DNA of 64,000 nt from JAGWBF01 sp963663025 (GTDB taxonomy: Bacteria > Chloroflexota > Dehalococcoidia > Lucifugimonadales > JAGWBF01). Location: the NCBI GenBank assembly GCA_963663025.1, contig OY760073.1, forward strand, positions 1,488,001 to 1,552,000, given 5' to 3'. The translations under genes and the position numbers were made by a program. Below the pieces are notes generated by a model. The model saw only the letters and a list, made by a program, of their open reading frames with translations, had not been told where the DNA came from and searched no databases. Positions 52,269 to 62,350 of the stretch are shown in pieces; position 1 is the stretch's first letter, and the number at the start of each line of letters is the position of its first letter.

Positions 52269-54173
52269 TTACTCTTCCAGGGTTGTGATGTCGCCCGGAT
52301 CCAGACCCAGCTCCTGGGCCTTGAGAAGGCGGCGCATTATCTTGCCTGAGCGGGTCTTGGGTAGGGACGGCACGAAATCGATGGCCGATGGGACGGCGAT
52401 GGGACCCAAGCCGTGGCGCACATGGGCTTGCAGTACCGACACCGTGTCGGGCTCGGGCTCGATGCCTGACCGCAGGGTGACAAAGGCCTTGATGGACTCG
52501 CCACGTATCTCGTCGGGCAGGCCGATAACCGCCGCCTCTGCTACCGAGGCGTGGGACACCAGGGCGCTCTCCACCTCGGCGGTGCCGATGCGGTGGCCGG
52601 CCACGTTGAGCACATCGTCGGCCCGGCCCACCACGCTGTAGTAGCCGTCCTCGTCCCTCAGCGCAACGTCGCCAGTGGAGTAGTAGCCGGGGATGCGGTT
52701 CCAGTCCTGGGCGTACCGGTCTGGGTCGCCGTGGACGGTGCGGAACATGGACGGGAAGGGCTTCTTCAGCACCAGGAATCCGCCCGTGTTAGGCTCGGTA
52801 ACCGGCTGGCCCTCCCTGTCCACCACATCCAGCTCCACCCCTATGGCGGGCCTCCCCACCTTCCCCGGGCGGACGGGCATGGTCGGAAAGGTGGCCAGGC
52901 AGGGGCCGCCCGTCTCCGTCTGCCAGTAGTTGTCGACCATGTAGCCCCATTCGCCGTCGCCGCAGATGTGCTTGTAGGCCCAGTTCCACGCCTCCGGGTT
53001 CAGGGGCTCGCCGGCGCAGGTGAGCAGGCGCAGGCTCCGCAGGTTGCGGTTGCCGATGTAGCTTTCGCCCTCGCGCATCAGCATCCGCACAGCCGTGGGC
53101 GCGGTGAAGATGACGCTGACGCCGTACTTCTCGATGATGCGGTAGGCCACGCTGGGGTCGGGGTAGTCGATGGCGCCCTCCCTGAAGAGGGTGGTTGCGC
53201 CTGCGATCAAGGGGGCATAGCAGATGTAGCTGTGGCCGACCACCCAGCCGATGTCGGACATGCACCAGAAGACATCTTCGTCCTTGATATCCCAGAAGGT
53301 CTTCAGGTGAAAGTAGGTGCCCACCATGTAGCCGCCGTGGACATGTTGGACTCCCTTGGGCTTGCCTGTCGTGCCGCTTGTGTAGAGGATGTAGAGGGGG
53401 TCTTCGGAGTCCATGACTTCGGCGGGGCATTCGGTCTCCGAGAGCTCCATGAGCACATCATAGTCCACTTCTTTGGCGCCGGTGAGAAGCTCCTTGGAGG
53501 TGCGCTGCCACACCACCACCCGCTCCACGCTGTCCAGAGTGGAGACGGCTTCGTCGGCGATGGCCTTCAGGGGCACGACCCGTCCCCGGCGGTAGCCCAC
53601 GTCGGCGGTTATCACCACCTTGGCGCCGGCGTCGGTTATGCGGTCGCGAAGGGAACCGACGCTGAAGCCGGCATAGACGACGCTGTGGATGGCCCCGATG
53701 CGGGCGCAGGCAAGCATGGCGACGCACCCCTCGGGGCTGAGGGGCATGTAGATGACTACTCGGTCACCCTTCTTCACCCCCAGGGCCTTCAGGCCGTTGG
53801 CAAAGCGGTTGACCATCTGGGCCAGGCGGGCGTAGGTGAACACCCGCTCCGTGCCATCCTCACCCAGCCAGATGAAGGCGGCCTTGTTGCGCCGGGCTGT
53901 GCCCAGGTGGCGATCCAGGCAGTTGACGGTTATGTTGCACTGGCCGCCCAGGAACCACTTGAAGCTGGGGTAGTCCCACTCGAACACCTTGTCCCAGGTG
54001 CGGTGCCACTCCAGATCAGATGCGACCTCGGCCCAGAACCGCTCCGGGTCCTGGATGGACCGCTGGTAAACCCCCTCGTAGTCCTGGAGGTTTGCCTGGT
54101 CCCGCAGGGACTGGGGAGGCTCGTACTGGTCCGTTACCTTGAGCAGGTTTTCCAGGCTCTCACGTTGCACCAT
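52269..54173 (-). CDS. acs: acetyl-CoA synthetase
   Basis: AMP-forming acyl-CoA ligase of 634 aa that activates acetate. Family motifs: the P-loop LYTSGTTGKPKGVQHVHGGY near residue 255, VDNYWQTETGGP near 405 and YYSTGDVALRDEDGYYSVVG with RADDVLNVAGHRIGTAEVE near 510-540, then the acetylated lysine region LPKTRSGKIMRRLLKA near 610. The Trp of WQTETGG favours acetate or propionate over longer acids. It starts 6 bases after an amidohydrolase on the same strand and is likely cotranscribed with it. Confidence 0.94.
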   Translation of the reverse strand: MVQRESLENLLKVTDQYEPPQSLRDQANLQDYEGVYQRSIQDPERFWAEVASDLEWHRTWDKVFEWDYPSFKWFLGGQCNITVNCLDRHLGTARRNKAAFIWLGEDGTERVFTYARLAQMVNRFANGLKALGVKKGDRVVIYMPLSPEGCVAMLACARIGAIHSVVYAGFSVGSLRDRITDAGAKVVITADVGYRRGRVVPLKAIADEAVSTLDSVERVVVWQRTSKELLTGAKEVDYDVLMELSETECPAEVMDSEDPLYILYTSGTTGKPKGVQHVHGGYMVGTYFHLKTFWDIKDEDVFWCMSDIGWVVGHSYICYAPLIAGATTLFREGAIDYPDPSVAYRIIEKYGVSVIFTAPTAVRMLMREGESYIGNRNLRSLRLLTCAGEPLNPEAWNWAYKHICGDGEWGYMVDNYWQTETGGPCLATFPTMPVRPGKVGRPAIGVELDVVDREGQPVTEPNTGGFLVLKKPFPSMFRTVHGDPDRYAQDWNRIPGYYSTGDVALRDEDGYYSVVGRADDVLNVAGHRIGTAEVESALVSHASVAEAAVIGLPDEIRGESIKAFVTLRSGIEPEPDTVSVLQAHVRHGLGPIAVPSAIDFVPSLPKTRSGKIMRRLLKAQELGLDPGDITTLEE

Positions 54174-54179
54174 GGGGCC

Positions 54180-55391
54180 CTATCCCCCGTTCTTCCTTGA
54201 GCGCTCCGACGCCTCGGCTTCCGCCTTGGCGAAGTCATCTTCGCTGAAGTTGTAGAGGGAGGCTCCGCCCTTCAGGATGTCGGCCGCCGTCTCCCGGGAG
54301 ACGGTGCTGAGCAGGTTGTTGGAAACGTTGGGGAAGTTGGAGTCGAAGTGGGGGTAGTCGGTGGAGATGCACATCCGGTCCGCCCCGATGAGGCCTGCGG
54401 TGGGCTCGATCTCCGGCTCGCTGCCCTCGACGGCTGCCCAGCAGTTGCGCCTGAAGTACTCCTTGGGCGTCATGGACAGGTAGGGGGCGTGGGAGTCCCT
54501 GTAGTTGGCGTAGTCCCACTCGATGCGGGTCAAGAGACCAGGCACCCAGGAGTTCTGGGCTTCCAGGAACCCCACCCTGAGCTTGGGATGGAACTCGTAC
54601 ACGCCGCCGGTGATCTGCGCGATAAGGGCCTGCTGCATCTCGATCCAGTGGCTGGCGACGTGCCTGGGGAAGCGGTTCTCCCCGTAGATCACGTTCATGT
54701 TGGAGTACCAAGCCCCGGTCCCCTCGTGGAAGCACCAGGACACATTCAGCTCCTCGTGCAGGCTGTAAAGGGGGTCCCAGTAGTTGGAGTGCCAGTAGTG
54801 CCCGTTCACGAAGTTGGGCCGCAGGAAGGAGCCCACGGCGCCCATGTCACGGACACACCGCACCAGCTCCCGGCAGGCCAGGTTGACGTCGTGCACGGGA
54901 AGCATAGCCACGAACTTCAGACGGGCGGGGCTGTAGGAGCAGAAGTCGTGTATCCAGTTGTTGTAGGCCTGGCATATGGCCAGGGACATCTCCGGGTCCA
55001 TGTTGTTCCGGGCCAGCCACGCCAGGCCGCCCGTCGGGAAGAGCACGGCGATGTCAATTCCCTCCATCTCCATGCCCATGACCTGGGCTTGCTCGTCATA
55101 GTCCCGCTGGATGGCGAAGTCCAGGCGGCCGCTTGCCGCCAGTCTGGAGTCCGAGAGGGGCTGCGTGCCCGAAGTGGAGTTGCCCTTGGCCCGCTTGCGG
55201 TACTGCTGGAGCTCGATGTCCATGGAGGCCGGGGTGTTGTCTATCACAACCATGCCTCGCCGGGGCTTCCCGTCGGAGCCCACTGGCATCCGTATCCGGT
55301 CCTTGAACTCGTCATCCAGGTACCGCTCGAACATGTCGGGGGGTTCCATGATGTGCATATCGCAATCGACGAACCGGAGTCCTTCCTTCAT
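54180..55391 (-). CDS. amidohydrolase_2 (ACMSD-like) family protein
   Basis: Metal-dependent TIM-barrel hydrolase of 403 aa. FVDCDMHIMEPPDMFERYL gives the D-x-D-x-H N-terminal motif; WCFHEGTGAWY near residue 226, HWIEMQQALIAQ near 254 and ISTDYPHFDSNFP near 341 (catalytic Asp-Tyr-Pro-His) match the family. It is distinct from the four tandem paralogues, with low local similarity outside the motifs. Its stop is six bases from acs, so the product of hydrolysis may feed acetyl-CoA. Substrate unknown. ATG at 55391. Confidence 0.85.
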   Translation of the reverse strand: MKEGLRFVDCDMHIMEPPDMFERYLDDEFKDRIRMPVGSDGKPRRGMVVIDNTPASMDIELQQYRKRAKGNSTSGTQPLSDSRLAASGRLDFAIQRDYDEQAQVMGMEMEGIDIAVLFPTGGLAWLARNNMDPEMSLAICQAYNNWIHDFCSYSPARLKFVAMLPVHDVNLACRELVRCVRDMGAVGSFLRPNFVNGHYWHSNYWDPLYSLHEELNVSWCFHEGTGAWYSNMNVIYGENRFPRHVASHWIEMQQALIAQITGGVYEFHPKLRVGFLEAQNSWVPGLLTRIEWDYANYRDSHAPYLSMTPKEYFRRNCWAAVEGSEPEIEPTAGLIGADRMCISTDYPHFDSNFPNVSNNLLSTVSRETAADILKGGASLYNFSEDDFAKAEAEASERSRKNGG

Positions 55392-55624
55392 CCTATTCTC
55401 CTTAATGGCAACGGCCGGATTATCTCAGCCATTATATCGTTGCCGCCCCTGCGGGACAACGATAGGTCAACCCCCAAGGGGGCACATGAGCTTTGCCGGA
55501 TAGCATAGGCCAGCAAGAATGTGGTGTAAGGTCATCGCTACGGGCACCTGGGAAGCTCTCCTCAGAATCGTGCGCTATGGTATAAATAGCTGAGCCGGCT
55601 TGGGGGGTTGATATTAGGGCAGGC

Positions 55625-57271
55625 TTGAGGCAACGAGTCGATCTGCAAACCATCCGCGGCGATGTCTTCGGAGGCATAGTTGCGGCCGTGGTGAGCCTGC
55701 CGCTTGCGCTGGCCTTTGGTGTGGCCTCGGGCCTTGGTGCAGCTTCAGGTCTCTATGGAGCGGTCGCCGTGGGCTTTTTCGCGGCGATATCCGGCGGGAC
55801 CCGGACCCAGATATCAGGTCCCACCGGCCCAATGGCCGTGGCGATGGCGGTGGTGATCACCAGCCATGCGACGAGTCTCGCAGGTGCGTTTACGATTGTC
55901 ATCCTGGCGGGGCTGATACAGATAATGCTGGGCGTACTGCGCATCGGCCGGTTCGTCGCCTACACTCCCTACTCTGTGATATCCGGGTTCATGTCCGGCA
56001 TCGGCCTGATTATCATACTGGTACAGACGCTGCCCTTTTTGGGGTCGGACATCGCCAGTGGAGGGCCGCTGGGAGCGGTCCACGCCTGGCCGGCCGCCAT
56101 AAGCGATGTGAATTTCAGTGCGCTGGCCATCGCAGTCTCCACTCTCGTGGTGGTCGTGGCTTGGCCATCCCAGCTCAGGAAGCTTATGCCCCCCGCGCTT
56201 GTGGCGCTCATATTCGGCACGCTGCTGGGCGTATTTTGGTTGAGCGAAGCCCCGATAATCGGAAAAGTTCCGACCGGCCTGCCAGAACTGCAACTGCCCG
56301 ACCTTTCGACAGGCAACCTTTTTCACATCATATATCCTGCCGTGACGCTCGCGCTGCTCGGCTCCATCGACACCCTGTTGACCTCTTTGGTAGCTGATTC
56401 GATGACGCGTACTCGTCACATGCCCAATCGCACGCTGGTGGGCCAGGGCGTTGGCAACATGGCCGCCGGCTTCATAGGCGGATTGCCAGGCGCTGGAGCC
56501 ACAATGGGTACTGTGGTGAACATACGGGCAGGTGGCAAGACGCCTCTTTCGGGAGTGGTTTCGGCGCTGATTCTGCTCGCGATTGTGCTTGGGCTGGGGA
56601 GATATGTTGAGGATGTCCCGCACGCGGTCCTCGCTGGCATCCTGATGAAGGTCGGTTGGGACATAATCGACTGGCGATTCATGACCAGGATATTCCGTGT
56701 TCAGCACGAACACCTCATTGTGATGGCAGTGACTCTCGGGCTGACGGTGTTCGTGGACCTGGTCACAGCGGTGACCATAGGTCTCATCATTGCCGGAATG
56801 GCCAGCGCACGCCAGTTCGAGCGGTTCGAACTCGACAGCGTGGTCTCGGTACCGCTGCTGGATCGGGATTTCCTGTTTACCGGGGGAAATAGAGGGAATG
56901 AGGGTGAGTGCCGGGAAGACGAGGAGTGGGACGAATTCTCCGCGCGCGTCGGGCTTGTAGCGCTGAAGGGGACCTTCTCGGTCGCGTCCGCGCACAAGCT
57001 CACGAACACGATCAGCGCCGACATCCAGGAACATCAGGTCGTCATCTTCAATTTTACGGAGACCATCTACATGGACGACAGCGCCGCTCTTGTTGTTGAG
57101 CAGCTGATCGATACGGCCACAAAGCAGGATACCGGCTGCATAATCCTGGGGCTGCACGGCCAGCCCGCTGTCACTCTCAAGGCGCTCGACGTACTGAGGC
57201 AGGTTCCGGAAAAGAACGTGGTAACGACCCTGGATGAGGCTAGGGACGCTGCGGCAGCAATGCTCAAGTAG
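55625..57271 (+). CDS. SulP-family inorganic anion transporter with STAS domain
   Basis: Membrane transporter of 548 aa (sulfate, bicarbonate or other anions). The sulfate-transporter core opens with VAAVVSLPLALAFGVASGLG, GTRTQISGPTGPMAVAMAVV is the second-repeat anion site, and about 11-12 helices follow. The C-terminal STAS domain covers about residues 440-545 with VALKGTFSVASAHKLTNTI and VIFNFTETIYMDDSAALVVE, the usual NTP-binding-like surface. TTG start at 55625. A TATAAA at 55581-55586 may be its -10, but no clear -35 lies before it. Confidence 0.92.
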   Translation: MRQRVDLQTIRGDVFGGIVAAVVSLPLALAFGVASGLGAASGLYGAVAVGFFAAISGGTRTQISGPTGPMAVAMAVVITSHATSLAGAFTIVILAGLIQIMLGVLRIGRFVAYTPYSVISGFMSGIGLIIILVQTLPFLGSDIASGGPLGAVHAWPAAISDVNFSALAIAVSTLVVVVAWPSQLRKLMPPALVALIFGTLLGVFWLSEAPIIGKVPTGLPELQLPDLSTGNLFHIIYPAVTLALLGSIDTLLTSLVADSMTRTRHMPNRTLVGQGVGNMAAGFIGGLPGAGATMGTVVNIRAGGKTPLSGVVSALILLAIVLGLGRYVEDVPHAVLAGILMKVGWDIIDWRFMTRIFRVQHEHLIVMAVTLGLTVFVDLVTAVTIGLIIAGMASARQFERFELDSVVSVPLLDRDFLFTGGNRGNEGECREDEEWDEFSARVGLVALKGTFSVASAHKLTNTISADIQEHQVVIFNFTETIYMDDSAALVVEQLIDTATKQDTGCIILGLHGQPAVTLKALDVLRQVPEKNVVTTLDEARDAAAAMLK

Positions 57272-57699
57272 ACAATCCAACCCCTGGTACTTTGGGCGCT
57301 GCTGGGTTCCAGGGTGGCTCTAACACAGGGGCGCCCGCCCCCCTTCGTACTTCGAGAGCCTCAGCACGAACGGAGGGGGATCAGGGCGAACGGGGGTGAG
57401 GCGGCCTGTCCCACCTCCGGGGTTTCCTGGATTGCGGCCTACGCCGCAATGACGAAAGGCGAGGCTGACGGGACGGGGCGTGTCGGACGCATTGCCTGGA
57501 AGTCGCTGTTTATGCCGAAAACCCGCGGCCGTCGTTGCGGCGTAGGCCGCAATCCAGAACGGAGCGCTGCCGGCTTCCAGGATGGCTCTAACACAGGGGC
57601 GCCCCCCTTCGTTCGTGCTTCGAGAGCCTCAGCACGAACGGTCGTAGGGGCGGGTTTCAAACCCGCCCCTACAGATGTCCGAATCGTCGGCGCGCCCAG
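57272..57699. repeat. repeat-rich intergenic region, left flank of the FN3 gene
   Basis: No gene. It holds two copies of a palindromic CTTCGAGAGCCTCAGCACGA repeat (57350-57373, and 57610-57641 where the 10-bp arms CGTTCGTGCT and AGCACGAACG enclose it), two copies of TGGCTCTAACACAGGGGCGC (near 57315 and 57584), and one MITE-like element (57427-57557). Confidence 0.75.
57427..57557 (+). mobile_element. MITE-like element, copy A
   Basis: A 131-bp element bounded by terminal inverted repeats of 28 bp (CTGGATTGCGG...at 57427 and ...CCGCAATCCAG ending at 57557). There is no coding capacity. It is nearly identical, but inverted, to copy B at 62722-62851: about five differences by eye, including one single-base gap. 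It is non-autonomous or REP-like; no transposase is present in the window. Confidence 0.75.
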
Positions 57700-60600
57700 C
57701 TAAGAGGTCGTGAACTGCGCCGCCGTGGCTAGCAGGTTGGCGTTCGTGCACCCGCTGTCGCTGTAGGCCGAGAAGGTGTACGCCGTGCTGGCGGTCAAGC
57801 CAGTGACGTTCACGCTCGTCCCGCTGACCGGCCCCGTACAGGTCGTCTTGCCCGTGGTCGTGGACTTGTAGTACCAGTCGCTGGTGTGGTTGGCGATGGT
57901 CAGCGTGGCCGTCGTGGCGGCGACGCTGGAGGAGGTCAGCTTGGCGTGTATCGTCGCCGTCACCTCGATCTTCATCGACTGGCCAGAGGACAACTCGGGC
58001 CAGTGGTTGGCCGACTGTTGGCGCGCCGCGTCGGCGATGCTCCAGCCGGTGCCGGTGGGCGTGAGCGTCTGCACGTTGCTAGTGGTGCTGTTCAGGTAGG
58101 CGGCATTGGCGGCGCTGGCGCTGACGTGGACGAAGTACGACGTGTTCGCGGCCAGTTCGCAGTTGCTCGAGCAGGTGAACTCGACCTGGCCGTTTGCAGG
58201 GGTCCCGCTGAGGGTCAGCGCGCGCGCCGTCGCGGACGGCGTGCCGTTGGACTGCCTGTCGTGGATGGCCACGGTGACGGCGCTGGCGTTGATCACTGCC
58301 GCGAAGTCCACCGTGACGCTGGTCAGCTTGTAGATACCGGTCGTGTTGCCCGTGGTGAACTCCTGCGCATGAGCGTTGCCTGGGGCGCTTGGTCCGATGA
58401 TGAGCAGGGAGCTCGCGGTCTCGCTCAAGTTGCTCACGGAGGCCACGTCGCCAACCAGCGTGGTGAACTGCGCCGCCGTCGCCAGCAGGTTCGCGGCCGT
58501 GCATCCGCTGTCGCTGTACGCCGAGTAGGTGTAGGCCGTGTTCTTGTCCAGGCCGGTCAGGTTCTTGCTCGTCCCGCTGACGGGGCCCTCGCACGTCGCG
58601 CCCGTGTTCGCGTGCTTGTAGTACCAGTTGCCCGTGTGGTCGGCGATGGTCAGCGTCGCCGTCGTCGCCGCAACGTTCGAGGAGGTGAGGCTAGGGGCGT
58701 TGACGAAAGCAATCTCCGCCACGTTCCAGTCGCTGTGGGAACCCCACGGATAACCACTGTCCTGGTAGTGACCGAACTCGACGCTCCAGCCGTTGCCGGA
58801 TGGCTGGGCGGTCTCGGTCTCCGACGCTGCGTAAGCCCAGGCGTAACCGGGGAATGAGAAGGTGGTCAAAACCAGGAAATAGGTGGTGTCGGACGAGAGC
58901 TTGCAGCCGCTTCCCGCGCAGGTGAACGTCGTGTCGCTCCACGTGCTGATGGTCGGAGCGGTCCCGGCGAGCGTCGCCAGCGCCGTGGCGTCCGCTTCAC
59001 TGGCGCTGGAGTACTCGCCGGTTCCCTTCATCGCGTGGAGCGTCGCCGTCACGCCATGGACACCGCCCTTCTTCCGTAGTGGCATGGTGACGCTCTTCAG
59101 GACGTAGCCGCCGGAGTTGGAGCCGGTGGTGAAGGCGACCGCCCCTTTATATTGACCGGAAATGGGAGAGTCTCCGCTCTTGGTACTGCCCAGGTTGGAG
59201 ACGGAGGAGAATGTGGTGAACCCTCCCGCCGCAGCCAGCAGGTTGCCCGTCGTGCAGCTGCTGTCGCTGTAGGCCGAGTAGGTGTAGGTCGTGTTGGCCG
59301 TGAGGCCGGTGAGGGCTTTGCTGGTTCCGCTGACCGGGCCATCGCAGGTCGCGCCCGCGCCCGTGTGCTTGTAGTACCAGTTCCCCGTGTGGTGGGCGAT
59401 GGTCAGCGTCGCTGTCGTCGCCGCGACGTTGGAAGCGGTGAGCACAGGATTGGGAATGTTTTCGAAGACAACCTCGGCGAGGTTGTAGTCGGACCAACTG
59501 GCCCATGCCCGAGGATTGGGGGCATCCTCCTTATAGTGGCCAAACTCGATGTCCCAGCCATTGTCGGACGGCTGGGCGGTCTGCGTTTCTGTAAGCGCGT
59601 AAGCCCACTCGTACTTTCCGGTGCCGTCGAAGGTCGCCACCACGAAATAAACGGTGTTGGCCGAGAGGCTGCAGCCGCTGCCGGAGCAGGTGAAGGTCGT
59701 GTCGGTCCACGTACTGGCGGTCGGGGCAGTACCCGAGAGGGTGGCGAGGGCCGTGGTGGACGGAGCGCTGGCCGCGGAGTACTGTCCTGTTCCGGCCATC
59801 GCGTGGAGCTTCAACTGGAGTCCGTTCGTGCCGCCGGATGCGCTGGTGCTCCTCAGCGGCACGGTGACGCCCTTCAGGACGTAGCCGCTGCGGTGGGCGC
59901 CAGTGGTGAAGGCAACCGCTTGCCTTTTGGCGGCGCTGACGTCCCCGGGGCCGGTCTTGGAGCTGCCCAGGTTGGAAACTGAGGAGGTCGTGGTGAACTG
60001 CGCCGCCGTAGCCAGCAGCGTTGAGCAACCGCTGTCGCTGTAGGCCGAGTAGGTGTAGGTCGTGTTGGTTATGAGTCCGGTGAGCGCTTTGCTCGTTCCG
60101 CTGACTGGGCCATCGCAGGTGGCGCCCGTGTTCGTGTGCTTGTAGTACCAATTGCCCGTGCGGTTGGCGATGTTCAGCGTCGCTGTTGTCAGGCCAACGT
60201 CCGAGACGGTCAACAGGATGATGGGTTCAATCAGCGGCGCCAGCGTAAAGGGCGAGCTGCCCCACTCGTTCGTGGTTCTGACCTTGATGTCATACGTTGC
60301 ACTGTCGTTGATGCTGTAGTCGGTGCCGCCAGCCGTCCATGACGTGATAGTGGCGGTAATGGTGCCGCCGGTATCGACGTTGGCGTCTTCGACGTCGGCG
60401 CAGAGGGTGTAGGCGCCCGTGAGGCCATTTACGCGCGTGGCGCACTCGATTTCGTAGCCCTTGCCGTACAACGGCGAAATCCATGACAGTGAAATGGATC
60501 CGGCCTGACGTGTGAACCAGATGGCGGAGGCGTGCGATGAATTCAGCTGCTTGGTGGGCTGGAGCGCCGGACGCGCGTTGGTTGCGGACGCCCAGTCACT

Positions 60601-62350
60601 GGCATCGGAGGGGTTAGTGTTCACCGCGCGCACCGCTACCAGGTAGGAACGGGTCCAGACCAAGTCACGATTGTTGCGGCTGTTCCGGTCAATGGTCAAG
60701 GTCGTGGTCGCGCCCGAATTCACCGAGCCGCATGACCACCACGTGCCCCAGCCGTCGGCGTCGGAGCAGGTCAAGTTGTAGCCGCCCGCGCCCGTCACCG
60801 CGGTCCAGGTTACGTGCAGTTTCTCGTCTTCCTGATAGTTGTCGCGCGTCACCGTCACCGACGCGGGCGCGACAAGCTGGCTCTGGGATTGCGCGGACGC
60901 GATAGATGCGCCCGACGACTGGACGGTGTTCAGCCAGCCGTGGGACGGCAACCGCGAGAGTTCGGTCCAGGGGCCGGCGATGTCTGCGTTGCGGGCGCGC
61001 ACAGCCACGTAATCGATGGTCTTGGTCGTCGTGTAACGGTAGGAGGTGGCGGTGACCTTCTGCGCCACATCGTGCCAGTCGGAGGCGCCGGCCTCCTTGG
61101 CGCGGATATCGTAGCCGGTCGCATGGTTGACGGCGTCCCAGGAGATGTCCAGGTAGCCGTCGCCGGGCGTCACGCTGAGGCCGGAGGGCGCGGCGAGCAC
61201 GGGGATGGCGGGAACAGCCTTGGCGAACCAGGGCGGGGCGTTGGGGGCGCCGACGCTCGCGCCGCCGCCGTTGACGGCGCGCAGGTGGTAGCGGTACTCC
61301 TTGCCGTTGGCCAAGCCGGTGAAGGTGTGGGACGTGGTCGAAGCGCTGCTGCCCGCGATGGCTGTCCACGGCCCCCAGCCAGACAGGTTTCCGGTGGAGG
61401 TGTGGTTGTGGTTGAGGTTGTACTCGTAGCCGGTGATGGACGAGTCCGACGGGTCGTCCCACGACAGGGTGATGCTGGCGTTGCCCACGGTTGCGGTGAG
61501 GCCGGTTGGCGCGGCCGGCGGCAGGATCACGGGATCTGGTATGGGGGTCGGCGTCGGCGTGGGCTCAGGCGTGGGAGTCGGTGTGGGCGTGGGTTTCGGA
61601 GGGGGCGCCGACGGGCTCGCGGAGGCGAACCAGGGCGGGGCGTTGGGGGCGCCGATGCTCGCGCCGCCGGCGTTGACGGCCCGGACATGGTAGCGGTACT
61701 CGCGCCCATTCCTGAGGCCGCTGAAGGTGTGGGAGGTGGTGGAGGCGCCGCTGCCCGCGATGGCTGTCCAAGGCCCCCAGCCGGACAGGTTGCCCGTCGA
61801 GGTGTCGTTGTGGTTGAGGTTGTACTCGTAGCCGGTGATGGACGAGTCCGACGGGTCGTTCCACGATAGGGTGACGCTGCCGTCGCCCGCGGTTGCGGTG
61901 AGGCCGGTGGGCGCGGCGGGCGGCGTGGTCTCGGGCTGAATGACAGGCGTGTAGGGCCCGGCGGACGCGGAGTTGGTCCATCCGCCCCAGCCCTGGTCGT
62001 TGCCGGCGCGGACACCGACGATATAGGTCTTGGCATTGTCGGCGGTGAAGGTGAGGGTGTTGGTCGGAACGTTCCGGTGGTCGTCCACGGGAGCGTGCCA
62101 GCTTGCGCCGTCGTCGGTGGAGTAGGTTACGTGGTACTTGGTGGCGCCGGTCGGGGCATCCCAGGAGGCGGTCAGGCTGCCGTTGGCGCGGGAGAGGGAA
62201 ACGGACTCAGGAGAGTCGGGGGGGGGGGGGCGACTTCGCCAGCGCGGGAGACGCGAAGAGAGCAACGGCGGCCAGGAGGAGCAGCGCGATCGGGGCGAGG
62301 AGGAGCAGGGCCGGTCGAGGTGATGTTATGGTGGCGCGTCGGATGTTCAA
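57700..62350 (-). CDS. large secreted fibronectin-III repeat protein, signal peptide out of frame in this sequence
   Basis: A surface or extracellular protein of about 1549 aa. A TTG at 62350, seven bases after GGGAGG, opens a typical signal peptide MNIRRATITSPRP..., with a Leu-rich core and an ASPALA-KS cleavage site at residues 38-39. A 13-base C tract (62230-62218) follows; with 12 bases the frame would run on as PDSPESVSLSRANGSL. With 13, it stops four codons after the tract. The rest is six FN3 domains with PxAPTGLTAT openings, a PTPTPTPEPT linker after the third, and then five copies of a WYYKHT-type cysteine module (GATCDGPVSGTSKALTGL, YSAYSDSGC) alternating with three to four TFTCSGSGC modules. 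Likely adhesion or matrix binding. Confidence 0.75.
62218..62230 (-). repeat. 13-base homopolymer tract at a signal-peptide boundary
   Basis: Thirteen C on the coding strand (13 G on the + strand) located immediately after the signal peptide codon TCG. Twelve or fifteen bases would put the signal peptide in frame with the mature protein. Slippage here would switch the gene on or off. Confidence 0.85.

Noticed and set aside
52551..54200. 549-codon frame opposite acetyl-CoA synthetase
   Set aside because: Shadow frame; the composition (many His, Val, Gly, Leu) and lack of motifs mark it as non-coding.
55814..57280. 488-codon frame opposite the SulP transporter
   Set aside because: Shadow of the transporter; no known features, and the transporter frame has clear helices and a STAS domain.
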